Part shown: positions 25,395 to 32,155 of the stretch, piece after piece
Numbering within the stretch: the first letter of the stretch is position 1
How the letters are laid out: every line of letters begins with the position of its first letter
Source of the DNA: an uncultured Bacteroidales bacterium
GTDB taxonomy: Bacteria; Bacteroidota; Bacteroidia; Bacteroidales; F082
DNA: 32,155 nucleotides
NCBI GenBank assembly: GCA_947303625.1
Contig: CAMYYV010000017.1
Coordinates: forward strand, 1-32,155
Reading direction: 5' to 3'
Notes under the pieces: generated by a model
Databases searched by the model: none
What the model was told of the DNA's origin: nothing
Seen by the model: the letters and a program-made list of their open reading frames with translations, nothing else
Position numbers and translations under genes: made by a program

Positions 25395-27107
25395 TTACCA
25401 ATCCTTATCGGATTTCTTTTTCGGTTGTTGCCTTACCTTTTCTTCGTTGACCTTCTCCATGGTCTTCTTCTCTTGATTCTCAAGGGCATCGAGCATGCGT
25501 TGGGCATCTTCTTTCGACATCTGCTGGTTCTGCTGCTGTTGGTCTTGCTGCTGTTGCTGCTGGTCTTGGTTCTGCTGGTCTTGCTGTTGCTCTTGATCTT
25601 GTTGTTGATCCTGCTGCTGGTCTTGTTGCTGGTCTTGGTTCTTGTCGTCATCCTTCTCGAAAACGGCAGACACCTCCACATCGAAGTCGGGCATGGCGAA
25701 GAAACTTCCACCGCCATACTGTTTGTCCTCGTTTTCTTTCGTTATCGCAAAATCACCACTTGTGGCCACTCTTACCGAAGTGTCACCTACTTGATGAACG
25801 ATATATTCTTTGAGACGATAACCTGGTTGAGGTGTATTGCTAATATAAACTGTCTCTCTGAACGTAGCCGTATCGGTCGCGAGTTGGACAACACCTTTCA
25901 CATTAGCTACCCCTTCTTCTCTACAAATCCAAACGCTACCACCTTCAATGTGAGTATCGGTCTGTAACGAATAATAGGATGAGGCTTTCACAAAATTGGC
26001 CTTCACCGTCACGTCAGTGTCAAGCATTCGGAACAGATTGTCGTTGCTAACGGGAGCCGAGTCGGAGGCATCCCTGTCGCTGACCACCCGCAGCTCACCC
26101 AATTGATAGCCCTTGTCAGGCCTTACAATAACGACAATGGTATCGCCAGGTCTCGCCAAGCTATCGGTGACCGTTATTTTGCCGTTTGACACGGCATCAA
26201 CGCTGATCTTCAGTGCTGTACGGAAAGTGGCTGTCACCGTCACGTCATAATTGGGCATTGTGAAAGTGTTCTTGTTCACTTTCACTGTTTCCTTACTATT
26301 GCCCGTACGGTAGACGGTGAACTCGTCGAGCAACCAATCGTTATTGCCTTGGGCCTCAAGGATCACTTGCTGTCCCTCGACGGCTTTTTGGCGGTCGGCA
26401 TGCACCGTGCCATTCTTGATATTGGGGTCAATATCGATTCTATGGGCCTGCTTGAACTCGGCAGTCACCTTCACGTCGAACTTGGGCATGACGAAGCTGT
26501 TGCCGTTCACCTGCACCTGCACCTCGGGATCATCGGCCTTGACGACAGTGTATTGCGCCAAGGCATAGTCCGTTTCGGGCTTCGACGACAAGGTGACACG
26601 TTGACCATTGAAGGCTTCTTTCTCCTTGGCTTCCACCCTACCATGTTCGGGCTGCACCACAATGACCTTGCTTTTGACAAGGTGGGCGCGGCAGTATTCG
26701 AGGTTATAGAGAGCATTTTCATTGTCGGGGTTCATCTTCAGCGACACCTTATATAAATTGAAGGCATCGTAGAATCTGTCTTGCTCGAGAAGGCAGTTGC
26801 CCATATTGTACACCGCATCCGACTTCATTTTGGTATCAGGCGACATCTCAACGACCTTTTGGAACTCGGCATAGGCTGTGTCGTACGACTGCTTGGCATA
26901 GTAGGCGTCTCCTAAGTTGAACTGCGCCTTGACATTGTTAGGCCTAATTTCCAGTGCCTCCCTATACCTTTCGATAGCCTGGTCATATTTGCCCATTTTG
27001 TAGTTGCGGTTACCACGACGGATGGCCTTCTCATCGCTTTGCGCCGAGACCGACAGTGCCGACGAAAGGAAGATAATGATTGCAAGATATTTAACTAGCC
27101 TTTTCAT
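25395..27107 (-). CDS. batC: BatC: TPR protein enlarged by four InlB-like beta-repeats
   Basis: A 570-aa exported protein. Signal peptide 1-22; TPR repeats about 24-140 (GNRNYKMGKYDQAIERYREALEIRPNN, NLGDAYYAKQSYDTAYAEFQKVV, YNMGNCLLEQDRFYDAFNLYKVSL). Four repeats of about 75-110 residues follow (147-220, 221-297, 298-374, 375-485), ending in MPKFDVKVTAEF, MPNYDVTVTATF, LDTDVTVKANF and MPDFDVEVSAVF. That pattern resembles divergent InlB B-repeats. A Gln/Asp-rich linker (489-529) precedes the BatC-type tail MSKEDAQRMLDALENQEKK. As I recall the family, BatC usually has only the TPR, linker and tail, at about 240 aa. Its start overlaps the batB stop by 17 bases. Confidence 0.9.
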   Translation of the reverse strand: MKRLVKYLAIIIFLSSALSVSAQSDEKAIRRGNRNYKMGKYDQAIERYREALEIRPNNVKAQFNLGDAYYAKQSYDTAYAEFQKVVEMSPDTKMKSDAVYNMGNCLLEQDRFYDAFNLYKVSLKMNPDNENALYNLEYCRAHLVKSKVIVVQPEHGRVEAKEKEAFNGQRVTLSSKPETDYALAQYTVVKADDPEVQVQVNGNSFVMPKFDVKVTAEFKQAHRIDIDPNIKNGTVHADRQKAVEGQQVILEAQGNNDWLLDEFTVYRTGNSKETVKVNKNTFTMPNYDVTVTATFRTALKISVDAVSNGKITVTDSLARPGDTIVVIVRPDKGYQLGELRVVSDRDASDSAPVSNDNLFRMLDTDVTVKANFVKASSYYSLQTDTHIEGGSVWICREEGVANVKGVVQLATDTATFRETVYISNTPQPGYRLKEYIVHQVGDTSVRVATSGDFAITKENEDKQYGGGSFFAMPDFDVEVSAVFEKDDDKNQDQQQDQQQDQQQDQEQQQDQQNQDQQQQQQDQQQQNQQMSKEDAQRMLDALENQEKKTMEKVNEEKVRQQPKKKSDKDW

Positions 27108-28152
27108 CTTTCATCTCAAAAATGTTTAACTTCTTCTCCCATCCTCTTTTGCCCGACGAAATGAGGATTTCTATTAGCAAAAGGGCGATGGCAGCGCCTA
27201 CAAACCATTGGAACTGGTCCTCATAGTCGGTGAAGACCTTGGCCTCAATTTCCGTTTTGTCGAGCTTGCTGATTTCTTCGTAGATCTTCTCCAAACCCAC
27301 ATTGCTATTGTTGGCGCGGACATAGATGCCGTTGCCAGCTGAGGATATCTTTTGCAGCATCTGCTCATCGAGGCGGGTGATGATGGTGTTGCCGCTACGG
27401 TCCTTACGGTAACCCGTCTGTTGTCCGTAACGATTGTATTCGGGGATGGGGGCACCTTCGGCGAGACCCATGCCAATGGTATAGATATGCACACCTTGTT
27501 TGGCGGCTTCCTGTGCGGCCTTCACTGCGGCATCGTTCTCGTGGTCCTCTCCGTCGGAGATGATGACGATGGCCTTGCTATGGGTCTCGTCGGGGAACGA
27601 CTTGAGAGCCAAATTGATGGCCTCGGCGATAGCGGTGCCTTGCGAAGCCACGAGGCTCGTATTGATAGTCGAGAGAAACATGCGGGCTGCCGAATAATCG
27701 GTGGTGATGGGCAGCTGCACATAGGCCTTGTCGGCGAAAACGATGATACCAAGACGGTCGCCGCGCATCTCGCTGATAAGCTTGTTGATGGCTTGCTTCG
27801 AGCGTTCAAGGCGGCTGGGAACGATGTCTTCGGCATTCATTGAGTTTGACACGTCGACGGCGATATAGAGGTCGATGCCTTCGCGTTTCACCTCCTCCAT
27901 CTTGCTACCGCTCTGCAAGTTGGCCAGAGCCAAGATAATGCAAGCGACCATAAGGATGAAGACAATGAACTTGAGGTGAGCGCGACGGTTGCTATGATTC
28001 GGCACGAGAGCGTCGCGCATCTCCATCTTGGCGAAACGCTCGAAACGGCGTTTTTGCGTGAGGCGGAACAGAATATAGATGATAACCAGTACTGGAATGA
28101 TGAGCAGCCAGTATAGGTATTCGGGATGTTCGAATCGCAATACGTTTTCCAT
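27091..28152 (-). CDS. batB: BatB: membrane-anchored von Willebrand factor A protein
   Basis: A 353-aa protein with transmembrane segments at about 13-30 and 60-78, then a vWA domain and a C-terminal helix (about 318-334). The metal-ion-dependent adhesion site is intact: Asp100-x-Ser102-x-Ser104 (DVSNSM), Thr173 in SQGTAIAEA and Asp200 in ISDGED. The vWA domain should face the periplasm and bind a protein partner. The gene lies four bases after batA and overlaps batC by 17 bases. BatA and BatB are paralogues. Confidence 0.94.
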   Translation of the reverse strand: MENVLRFEHPEYLYWLLIIPVLVIIYILFRLTQKRRFERFAKMEMRDALVPNHSNRRAHLKFIVFILMVACIILALANLQSGSKMEEVKREGIDLYIAVDVSNSMNAEDIVPSRLERSKQAINKLISEMRGDRLGIIVFADKAYVQLPITTDYSAARMFLSTINTSLVASQGTAIAEAINLALKSFPDETHSKAIVIISDGEDHENDAAVKAAQEAAKQGVHIYTIGMGLAEGAPIPEYNRYGQQTGYRKDRSGNTIITRLDEQMLQKISSAGNGIYVRANNSNVGLEKIYEEISKLDKTEIEAKVFTDYEDQFQWFVGAAIALLLIEILISSGKRGWEKKLNIFEMKDEKAS

Positions 28153-28156
28153 GGCT

Positions 28157-29155
28157 TTAATCTGTTAAAGTTCTGAAAATGGTTTTACGAAGGAGGAACT
28201 CGATAAGCAGCAAGGCTAAAGCCCATGCCACAAGGGGATAGAACTCCTCGTGAAGGCGGCGGAACTCCGTCACCTCGATCTTGGAGCGTTCCAGTTTGTC
28301 GATTTCCTGATAGATTTCGTCCAACTTTTGGTTGTTGTTGGCACGGTAGTACTTGCCGCCCGTCGAGTTAGCGATGGTGGCCAGCAGTTTCTCGTCGATC
28401 TCGACCTTCATCTGCTGGATCTGTGTACCAAACGGTGTCTGCATGGGATAAGGGGCGTTGCCATAGGTACCCACACCGATGGTATAGACGCGGATGCCAT
28501 AAATCTTGGCAATCTCGGCAGCGGTATAGGGGTCAACGGAACCAGCATTGTTCATGCCGTCGGTGAGCAAGATAACGACCTTCGAGATAGCTTCGCTGTC
28601 CTTAAGGCGGCTGATGGCGGTGGCCAGACCGTCACCGATGGCCGTACCGTCATCGATGAGACCGTTTTTCATCTCGGAAAGCATATTGAGCATCACAGCG
28701 TGGTCGGTAGTCAGCGGCACCTGAGTGAAAGTCTCGCCCGAGAAGATAACCAAGCCCATGCGGTCGCCGGGACGGTCCTTGACGAAGTCGGAAGCAACAC
28801 GCTTGGCTGCAGTGAGACGGTCGGGCTTCAAGTCACGGGCCAGCATGGAACCCGAGACGTCCATAGCCATGACGATGTCGATGCCTTCGATACTTGAGGT
28901 CGAATTGGTTGAAGAGCTCTGCGGGCGGGCGACGGCCACGATGAGTAGAGCTAAAGCAGCCATCTTCAATGCGAAGAGGATATGGCGCAGATAGGCCTTC
29001 CAGGTCTTAGGCAGCTTGACGAAGCCCTTCAAGTCGGAGAAGGTCAGCGCGGCCTCCTGTTTCTTATGGCGCAGGATATACCACGCAATCAAGACGGGCA
29101 CTAGGAGAAGAAGCCACAGCAGCTGGGGATTTGCAAATTCAATGTTGTCAAACAT
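28157..29155 (-). CDS. batA: BatA: membrane-anchored von Willebrand factor A protein
   Basis: A 332-aa protein with the same plan as BatB: transmembrane helices at about 10-28 and 58-76, vWA domain, and a final helix near 308-326. MIDAS residues are Asp99-x-Ser101-x-Ser103 (DVSGSM), Thr171 in DDGTAIGDG and Asp199 in LTDGMNNAG. The N-terminus FDNIEFANPQLLWLLLLVPVL is characteristic of BatA. Its ATG lies inside the end of the upstream gene (8-base overlap), so translation is coupled. Confidence 0.94.
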   Translation of the reverse strand: MFDNIEFANPQLLWLLLLVPVLIAWYILRHKKQEAALTFSDLKGFVKLPKTWKAYLRHILFALKMAALALLIVAVARPQSSSTNSTSSIEGIDIVMAMDVSGSMLARDLKPDRLTAAKRVASDFVKDRPGDRMGLVIFSGETFTQVPLTTDHAVMLNMLSEMKNGLIDDGTAIGDGLATAISRLKDSEAISKVVILLTDGMNNAGSVDPYTAAEIAKIYGIRVYTIGVGTYGNAPYPMQTPFGTQIQQMKVEIDEKLLATIANSTGGKYYRANNNQKLDEIYQEIDKLERSKIEVTEFRRLHEEFYPLVAWALALLLIEFLLRKTIFRTLTD

Positions 29156-30221
29156 TTGTCACGTCCTCCTTTCCTGCCATTGTCGCTGACTGCGTCTCGA
29201 AGTCAGCACCTTCCATCTGCGGGGACGCAGATGACGACATTGAATTCGTCTGCGGAGACGCAGACGTTGACATTGCCTTCATTTGTTGATACTGTGCATA
29301 GCTCTCGTTGACGAACTCCGTCATACTTGTCATGGCATTTTCGCTTTCAAGGCTTGATGTTGAATACTTGGCGAACTTCACTAAGTCGGCGACTTCCATC
29401 GTCTCCTTCAGCTTGGCGTAGGTCTCCGCTGAGAAATGCAGTGGCTTGATCTCCTCCAGGATGTCGTCGGTAGTCATCTCGACGGCATTGACACCGAATT
29501 GGCCTTCGATATATTCGCGGGCAATGTCGGTGAGCGCGGAGAAATACTCCTTCACCTTGCCCGACTGCCACAGCTTCTGTTGACGCAGGTTCTCGAGGTC
29601 GCCAACAGCCTTGTCGTAAGGCGGGATGACAGGACCACGGACGACGTTGCCGTTCTCATTGACTCTGCGCTTGCGGTGGCGCACAAGAAGCCAGATGCCC
29701 AAGACAAGCAACACCAGCAATAACGCAGCCAGAATCCAAGGGAACACCTCCTTCATCTTAATAGGAGCTGCCAAAGGTTCCACGATAGGTTTAAAGGCCT
29801 GAGTGGTGTCGATCGCCATGGTGGTCGAATAGAGATTGATGGGGTCGGTATATGCCTTGAATCGGTTCGGGTCGTCGAACGAGCGGGCATAAGTCAACCC
29901 CACTGACGGCACTTGCACTTGTCCTGTGTCAAAAGTCATCAGTGTCAGCTGCTGACGTACGATGACGTTGCTGTCGGCGTCGGCGGTTCGTTCCACCTCA
30001 CCACGCTTGATGATGTCGAGCTGCTCCGTCAGGCTGTCATCGGCGAAGTCGTTCCATTCCACAAACCAGCCGTAGGGTACCTTGAGGCTCAAATCAAGCG
30101 TAAAAGGCTTGCCCACCTGCACTTCGGTGCTCTCCACCTTGCCATCCACCTCCACCTGTTGGGCCTTGAGGCCACCAAGCAGGGCGAACATCGCCATCAA
30201 AAACAAAATGGTTTTCTTCAT
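29148..30221 (-). CDS. Bat-cluster membrane protein between DUF58 and batA
   Basis: A 357-aa protein with a signal peptide (1-20), a periplasmic beta-sandwich-like region (21-155) and one transmembrane helix at 160-180. The cytoplasmic region contains PPYDKAVGDLENL and GKVKEYFSALTDIAREYIEGQFG. The fused-together pattern resembles the DUF4381-type/BatD-like protein often found at this position in Bat clusters. It has no established function. The C-terminal tail (315-345) is of low complexity with two SASPQ repeats, encoded by palindromic DNA. ATGA overlap with the DUF58 gene and 8-base overlap with batA indicate tight coupling. Confidence 0.85.
   Translation of the reverse strand: MKKTILFLMAMFALLGGLKAQQVEVDGKVESTEVQVGKPFTLDLSLKVPYGWFVEWNDFADDSLTEQLDIIKRGEVERTADADSNVIVRQQLTLMTFDTGQVQVPSVGLTYARSFDDPNRFKAYTDPINLYSTTMAIDTTQAFKPIVEPLAAPIKMKEVFPWILAALLLVLLVLGIWLLVRHRKRRVNENGNVVRGPVIPPYDKAVGDLENLRQQKLWQSGKVKEYFSALTDIAREYIEGQFGVNAVEMTTDDILEEIKPLHFSAETYAKLKETMEVADLVKFAKYSTSSLESENAMTSMTEFVNESYAQYQQMKAMSTSASPQTNSMSSSASPQMEGADFETQSATMAGKEDVTNV
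29185..29266. repeat. Three small palindromes inside the 3' end of the Bat membrane protein gene
   Basis: Three perfect inverted repeats lie in the coding tail: GCTGACT/AGTCAGC (29185-29191, 29201-29207), CATCTGCG/CGCAGATG (29214-29221, 29226-29233) and CGTCTGCG/CGCAGACG (29247-29254, 29259-29266). The last two have four-base loops, GGGA and GAGA, encode SASPQ twice, and differ by a compensated pair. Confidence 0.85.
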
Positions 30222-31096
30222 CTTCTTGCCTCCCTTTTCTTGAAGAGTTGCATCAAAGGTTTCACATAGTCTTCATCGGTGTAAATCAACGCGTTGTCGA
30301 TACCATGTTTGGTAAACTCGCGGTTCAGAGCCGACGATTTGTATTGAATCATCTGTTGGTAGGCACGACGCCATGCTCGACTCGACGTGTCGACCCAGCG
30401 TTCCTTTCCCGTCTCTGCATCGCTGAACTTCACTAGCCCCACCTTGGGTATGTCCATCTCACGGCGGTCGGTGATGCGCAGCGCCACCAGGTCGTGCTTG
30501 TTGGCGGCGATCTGCATCTCCTTCTCGAAGTCCATGTCCGTCATGAAGTCGGAGATGAGGAAGGCGGTGGTGCGTCGTTTAATGGCCGACGTCAAAAAGC
30601 GCAAGCCTTCGCCGATGTCGGTGCCACGCTCCGTCGGCTTGAAGTCGACGATTTCGCGGATGATGCGGAGGATATGCGAACTGCCCTTCTTCGGCGGGAT
30701 GAACTTCTCCACCTTGCTGCTGAAGAAGATGACGCCCACCTTATCGTTGTTCTGGATAGCAGAGAATGCCAAAACGGCAGCCAGCTCGGCGGTCAGGTCA
30801 CGTTTCGACTGACTCTGCGAGCCGAAGTCGTTGGAACCCGACACGTCGATGAGCAACATCACCGTCATCTCACGCTCTTCCTCGAAGATCTTGACGAAAG
30901 GCTTGTTGAAGCGGGCGGTGACGTTCCAGTCGATATTGCGGATGTCGTCGCCATACTCGTACTCGCGTACCTCGCTGAAAGTCATACCACGCCCCTTGAA
31001 GGCGCTGTGGTACTGCCCCGAGAAGATGTGGTTCGAGAGGCCTCGCGTCTTGATCTCGATTTTACGGACTTTCTTGAATATTTCTGTTGATTCCAT
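30218..31096 (-). CDS. DUF58 protein of the MoxR/Bat cluster
   Basis: A 292-aa cytoplasmic protein of the DUF58 family, which carries a vWA-like fold and is found beside MoxR ATPases. The family core REYEYGDDIRNIDWNVTARF spans residues 44-63. A MIDAS-like DVSGSND begins at Asp84 (Asp84-x-Ser86-x-Ser88). Later segments include SSKVEKFIPPKKGSSHILRIIREI and FLISDFMTD. The protein probably bridges the ATPase and the membrane vWA proteins (inference). The stop overlaps the next start as ATGA. The gap to moxR (78 bases) holds palindromic and direct repeats. Confidence 0.93.
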   Translation of the reverse strand: MESTEIFKKVRKIEIKTRGLSNHIFSGQYHSAFKGRGMTFSEVREYEYGDDIRNIDWNVTARFNKPFVKIFEEEREMTVMLLIDVSGSNDFGSQSQSKRDLTAELAAVLAFSAIQNNDKVGVIFFSSKVEKFIPPKKGSSHILRIIREIVDFKPTERGTDIGEGLRFLTSAIKRRTTAFLISDFMTDMDFEKEMQIAANKHDLVALRITDRREMDIPKVGLVKFSDAETGKERWVDTSSRAWRRAYQQMIQYKSSALNREFTKHGIDNALIYTDEDYVKPLMQLFKKREARR

Positions 31097-31114
31097 TGGT
31101 TATTTCGAATGCGC

Positions 31115-31139
31115 GGCTGCCACGGTGTGACAGCCCTAC
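31115..31139 (-). repeat. REP-like hairpin with GTAG foot between moxR and DUF58
   Basis: On the minus strand GTAG stands at 31139-31136, followed by GGCTGTCAC, loop ACC and GTGGCAGCC. The stem has nine pairs including one T.G. The stem sequence is unrelated to the other REP-like elements, but the GTAG foot is shared. Confidence 0.7.
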
Positions 31140-31170
31140 AACTCTAAACTCTCAACTCTAAACTCTCAAC
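31140..31170 (-). repeat. Tandem direct repeat of the GAGTTTAGAG family
   Basis: On the minus strand TTGAGAGTTTAGAG occurs twice in succession, at 31170-31157 and 31156-31143, then TTGTAG leads into the hairpin at 31139. It is the same 14-base word family as at 4903-4930. Confidence 0.85.
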
Positions 31171-31174
31171 TAAA

Positions 31175-32155
31175 TTACGGCACCTCGATGGTATTCAGGA
31201 TTTCGTTGATGATTTCTTCGGTGGTGATGTTCTCGGCTTCTGCCTCGTAGGTCAATCCGATACGGTGACGCAGCACGTCGGGAGCCACGGCACGGATGTC
31301 CTCGGGGATGACATAGCCACGGTGCTTAATGAAGGCGTAGGCCTTGGCGGCCAGTGCCAGGTTGATGGTGGCACGCGGCGAGCCACCGTAGCTGATCATG
31401 TTGGCGAACTTCTTCAGCTTATAGTCCGAGGGATAACGTGAGGCGAAGACGATGTCGGTGATGTAATTCTCAATCTTCTCATCGAGATAGATCTCGCGGC
31501 AGACCTCGCGGGCGCGGATGATATCCTCAGGACGCACCACGGCGTTGATCTTGGCGCCAGCGCTGGCAATCTGCTGACGAAGAATCAGCTTCTCCTCCTC
31601 TTTCTTGGGGTAGTTGATGACCACCTTCAGCATGAAACGGTCCACCTGGGCCTCGGGCAGCGGATAGGTGCCTTCCTGCTCGATGGGGTTCTGCGTGGCC
31701 ATGACCAGGAACGGGTCGGGCAGTTGGAAGGTCTCGTCGCCGATGGTCACCTGATGCTCCTGCATGGCTTCGAGCAAAGCGCTCTGCACCTTGGCGGGAG
31801 AACGGTTGATTTCATCAGCGAGGACGAAGTTGGCGAAGATGGGGCCGCGGCGCACCACAAACTCCTCCTTCTTCTGGCTGTAGATCAGCGTGCCGATGAG
31901 GTCGGCAGGCAGCAGGTCGGGAGTGAATTGGATACGGGCGAAGTCGGCATCGATGGCACTGGCCATCGACTTGATGGCCAAGGTCTTGGCTAGGCCAGGC
32001 ACACCTTCGAGGAGGATGTGGCCATTGGCCAGCAGGCCAATCAAAAGGCGTTCGGTCATCTGTTTCTGTCCGACGATGACCTTGTTCATTTCAAGGTTGA
32101 TGAGGTCGAGGAATTGACTCTCTCTTTGGATTTTTTCGTTCAGTTCACGAATGTC
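31175..32155 (-). CDS. moxR: MoxR-family AAA+ ATPase (5' end cut by the window)
   Basis: A cytoplasmic AAA+ ATPase with chaperone-like function, encoded at the head of the Bat cluster. The open frame runs off the right edge: 326 residues are visible, starting DIRELNEKIQRESQF. The usual MoxR start lies only a few residues earlier, so ATG 32089 (MNKVIVGQ) is internal, not the true start. Walker A GVPGLAKT is at visible residues 51-58, Walker B VLADEINR at 111-118. The sensor region MATQNPIEQEGTYPLPEAQVDRF is intact. The promoter lies outside the window. Confidence 0.95.
   Translation of the reverse strand, partial: DIRELNEKIQRESQFLDLINLEMNKVIVGQKQMTERLLIGLLANGHILLEGVPGLAKTLAIKSMASAIDADFARIQFTPDLLPADLIGTLIYSQKKEEFVVRRGPIFANFVLADEINRSPAKVQSALLEAMQEHQVTIGDETFQLPDPFLVMATQNPIEQEGTYPLPEAQVDRFMLKVVINYPKKEEEKLILRQQIASAGAKINAVVRPEDIIRAREVCREIYLDEKIENYITDIVFASRYPSDYKLKKFANMISYGGSPRATINLALAAKAYAFIKHRGYVIPEDIRAVAPDVLRHRIGLTYEAEAENITTEEIINEILNTIEVP

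Noticed and set aside
25512-25643. Repeats in the batC 3' region as a CRISPR or satellite array
   Set aside because: The units are codon-sized CAG/GAC-type runs in frame within BatC, without uniform repeats and spacers.

Overview
The window reads as chromosomal DNA of a Bacteroidota bacterium, most likely order Bacteroidales. The evidence is TAnnTTTG-type -7 promoter boxes, the near absence of Shine-Dalgarno sequences, a protein with a C-terminal type IX secretion (T9SS) sorting domain, many SPII lipoproteins, and a Bat (Bacteroides aerotolerance) gene cluster. Genes fill almost the whole window and no gene-free stretch exceeds 300 bases. Species cannot be named from the sequence alone.

Layout. 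(1) 28-3499, plus strand: tRNA-Leu(UAG), then trigger factor, clpP and clpX, a protein folding and degradation block closed by a strong intrinsic terminator. A secreted DUF4294-like protein follows at 3609-4274 and ends at a bidirectional terminator. (2) 4346-6868, minus strand: a 198-aa secreted protein, an M64-type metallopeptidase and a CvpA-family membrane protein. (3) 6969-12696: one plus-strand lipoprotein and a five-gene minus-strand lipoprotein operon. Three of the five share a recurring motif set and look like products of tandem duplication. (4) 12790-14574, plus strand: a double ATP-binding subunit of a peptide-type ABC transporter with no permease nearby. (5) 14556-19458, minus strand: biotin carboxylase/BCCP fusion, acyl-CoA dehydrogenase, and an M49-like metallopeptidase lipoprotein. 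(6) 19570-22437, minus strand: a 955-aa T9SS-exported Asp-box beta-propeller protein. (7) 22599-32155, minus strand: the Bat cluster in the order moxR, DUF58, a membrane protein, batA, batB, batC, batD, batE. The moxR 5' end is cut by the window edge.

How the genes work together. The Bat cluster is a MoxR/vWA system. A cytoplasmic AAA+ ATPase and a DUF58 protein are encoded with membrane-anchored vWA proteins (BatA, BatB), TPR proteins (BatC, BatE) and a large exported protein (BatD). Gene overlaps of 4, 8 and 17 bases and one gap of 4 bases imply translational coupling. BatC is unusual: four InlB-like beta-repeats sit between its TPRs and its Gln/Asp-rich tail.

The least expected layer is a set of short palindromic elements. 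They occupy most intergenic gaps of about 75-130 bases (1494-1588, 4901-4977, 17371-17466, 19521-19569, 25295-25394, 31097-31174). Similar palindromes also lie inside two coding regions (14094-14143 and 29185-29266). Four or more of the intergenic ones start with GTAG at the 5' foot of the hairpin, as REP sequences mobilised by RAYT (Y1-type) transposases do. Two copies 20 kb apart share the same six-base loop and differ by a compensated base pair.
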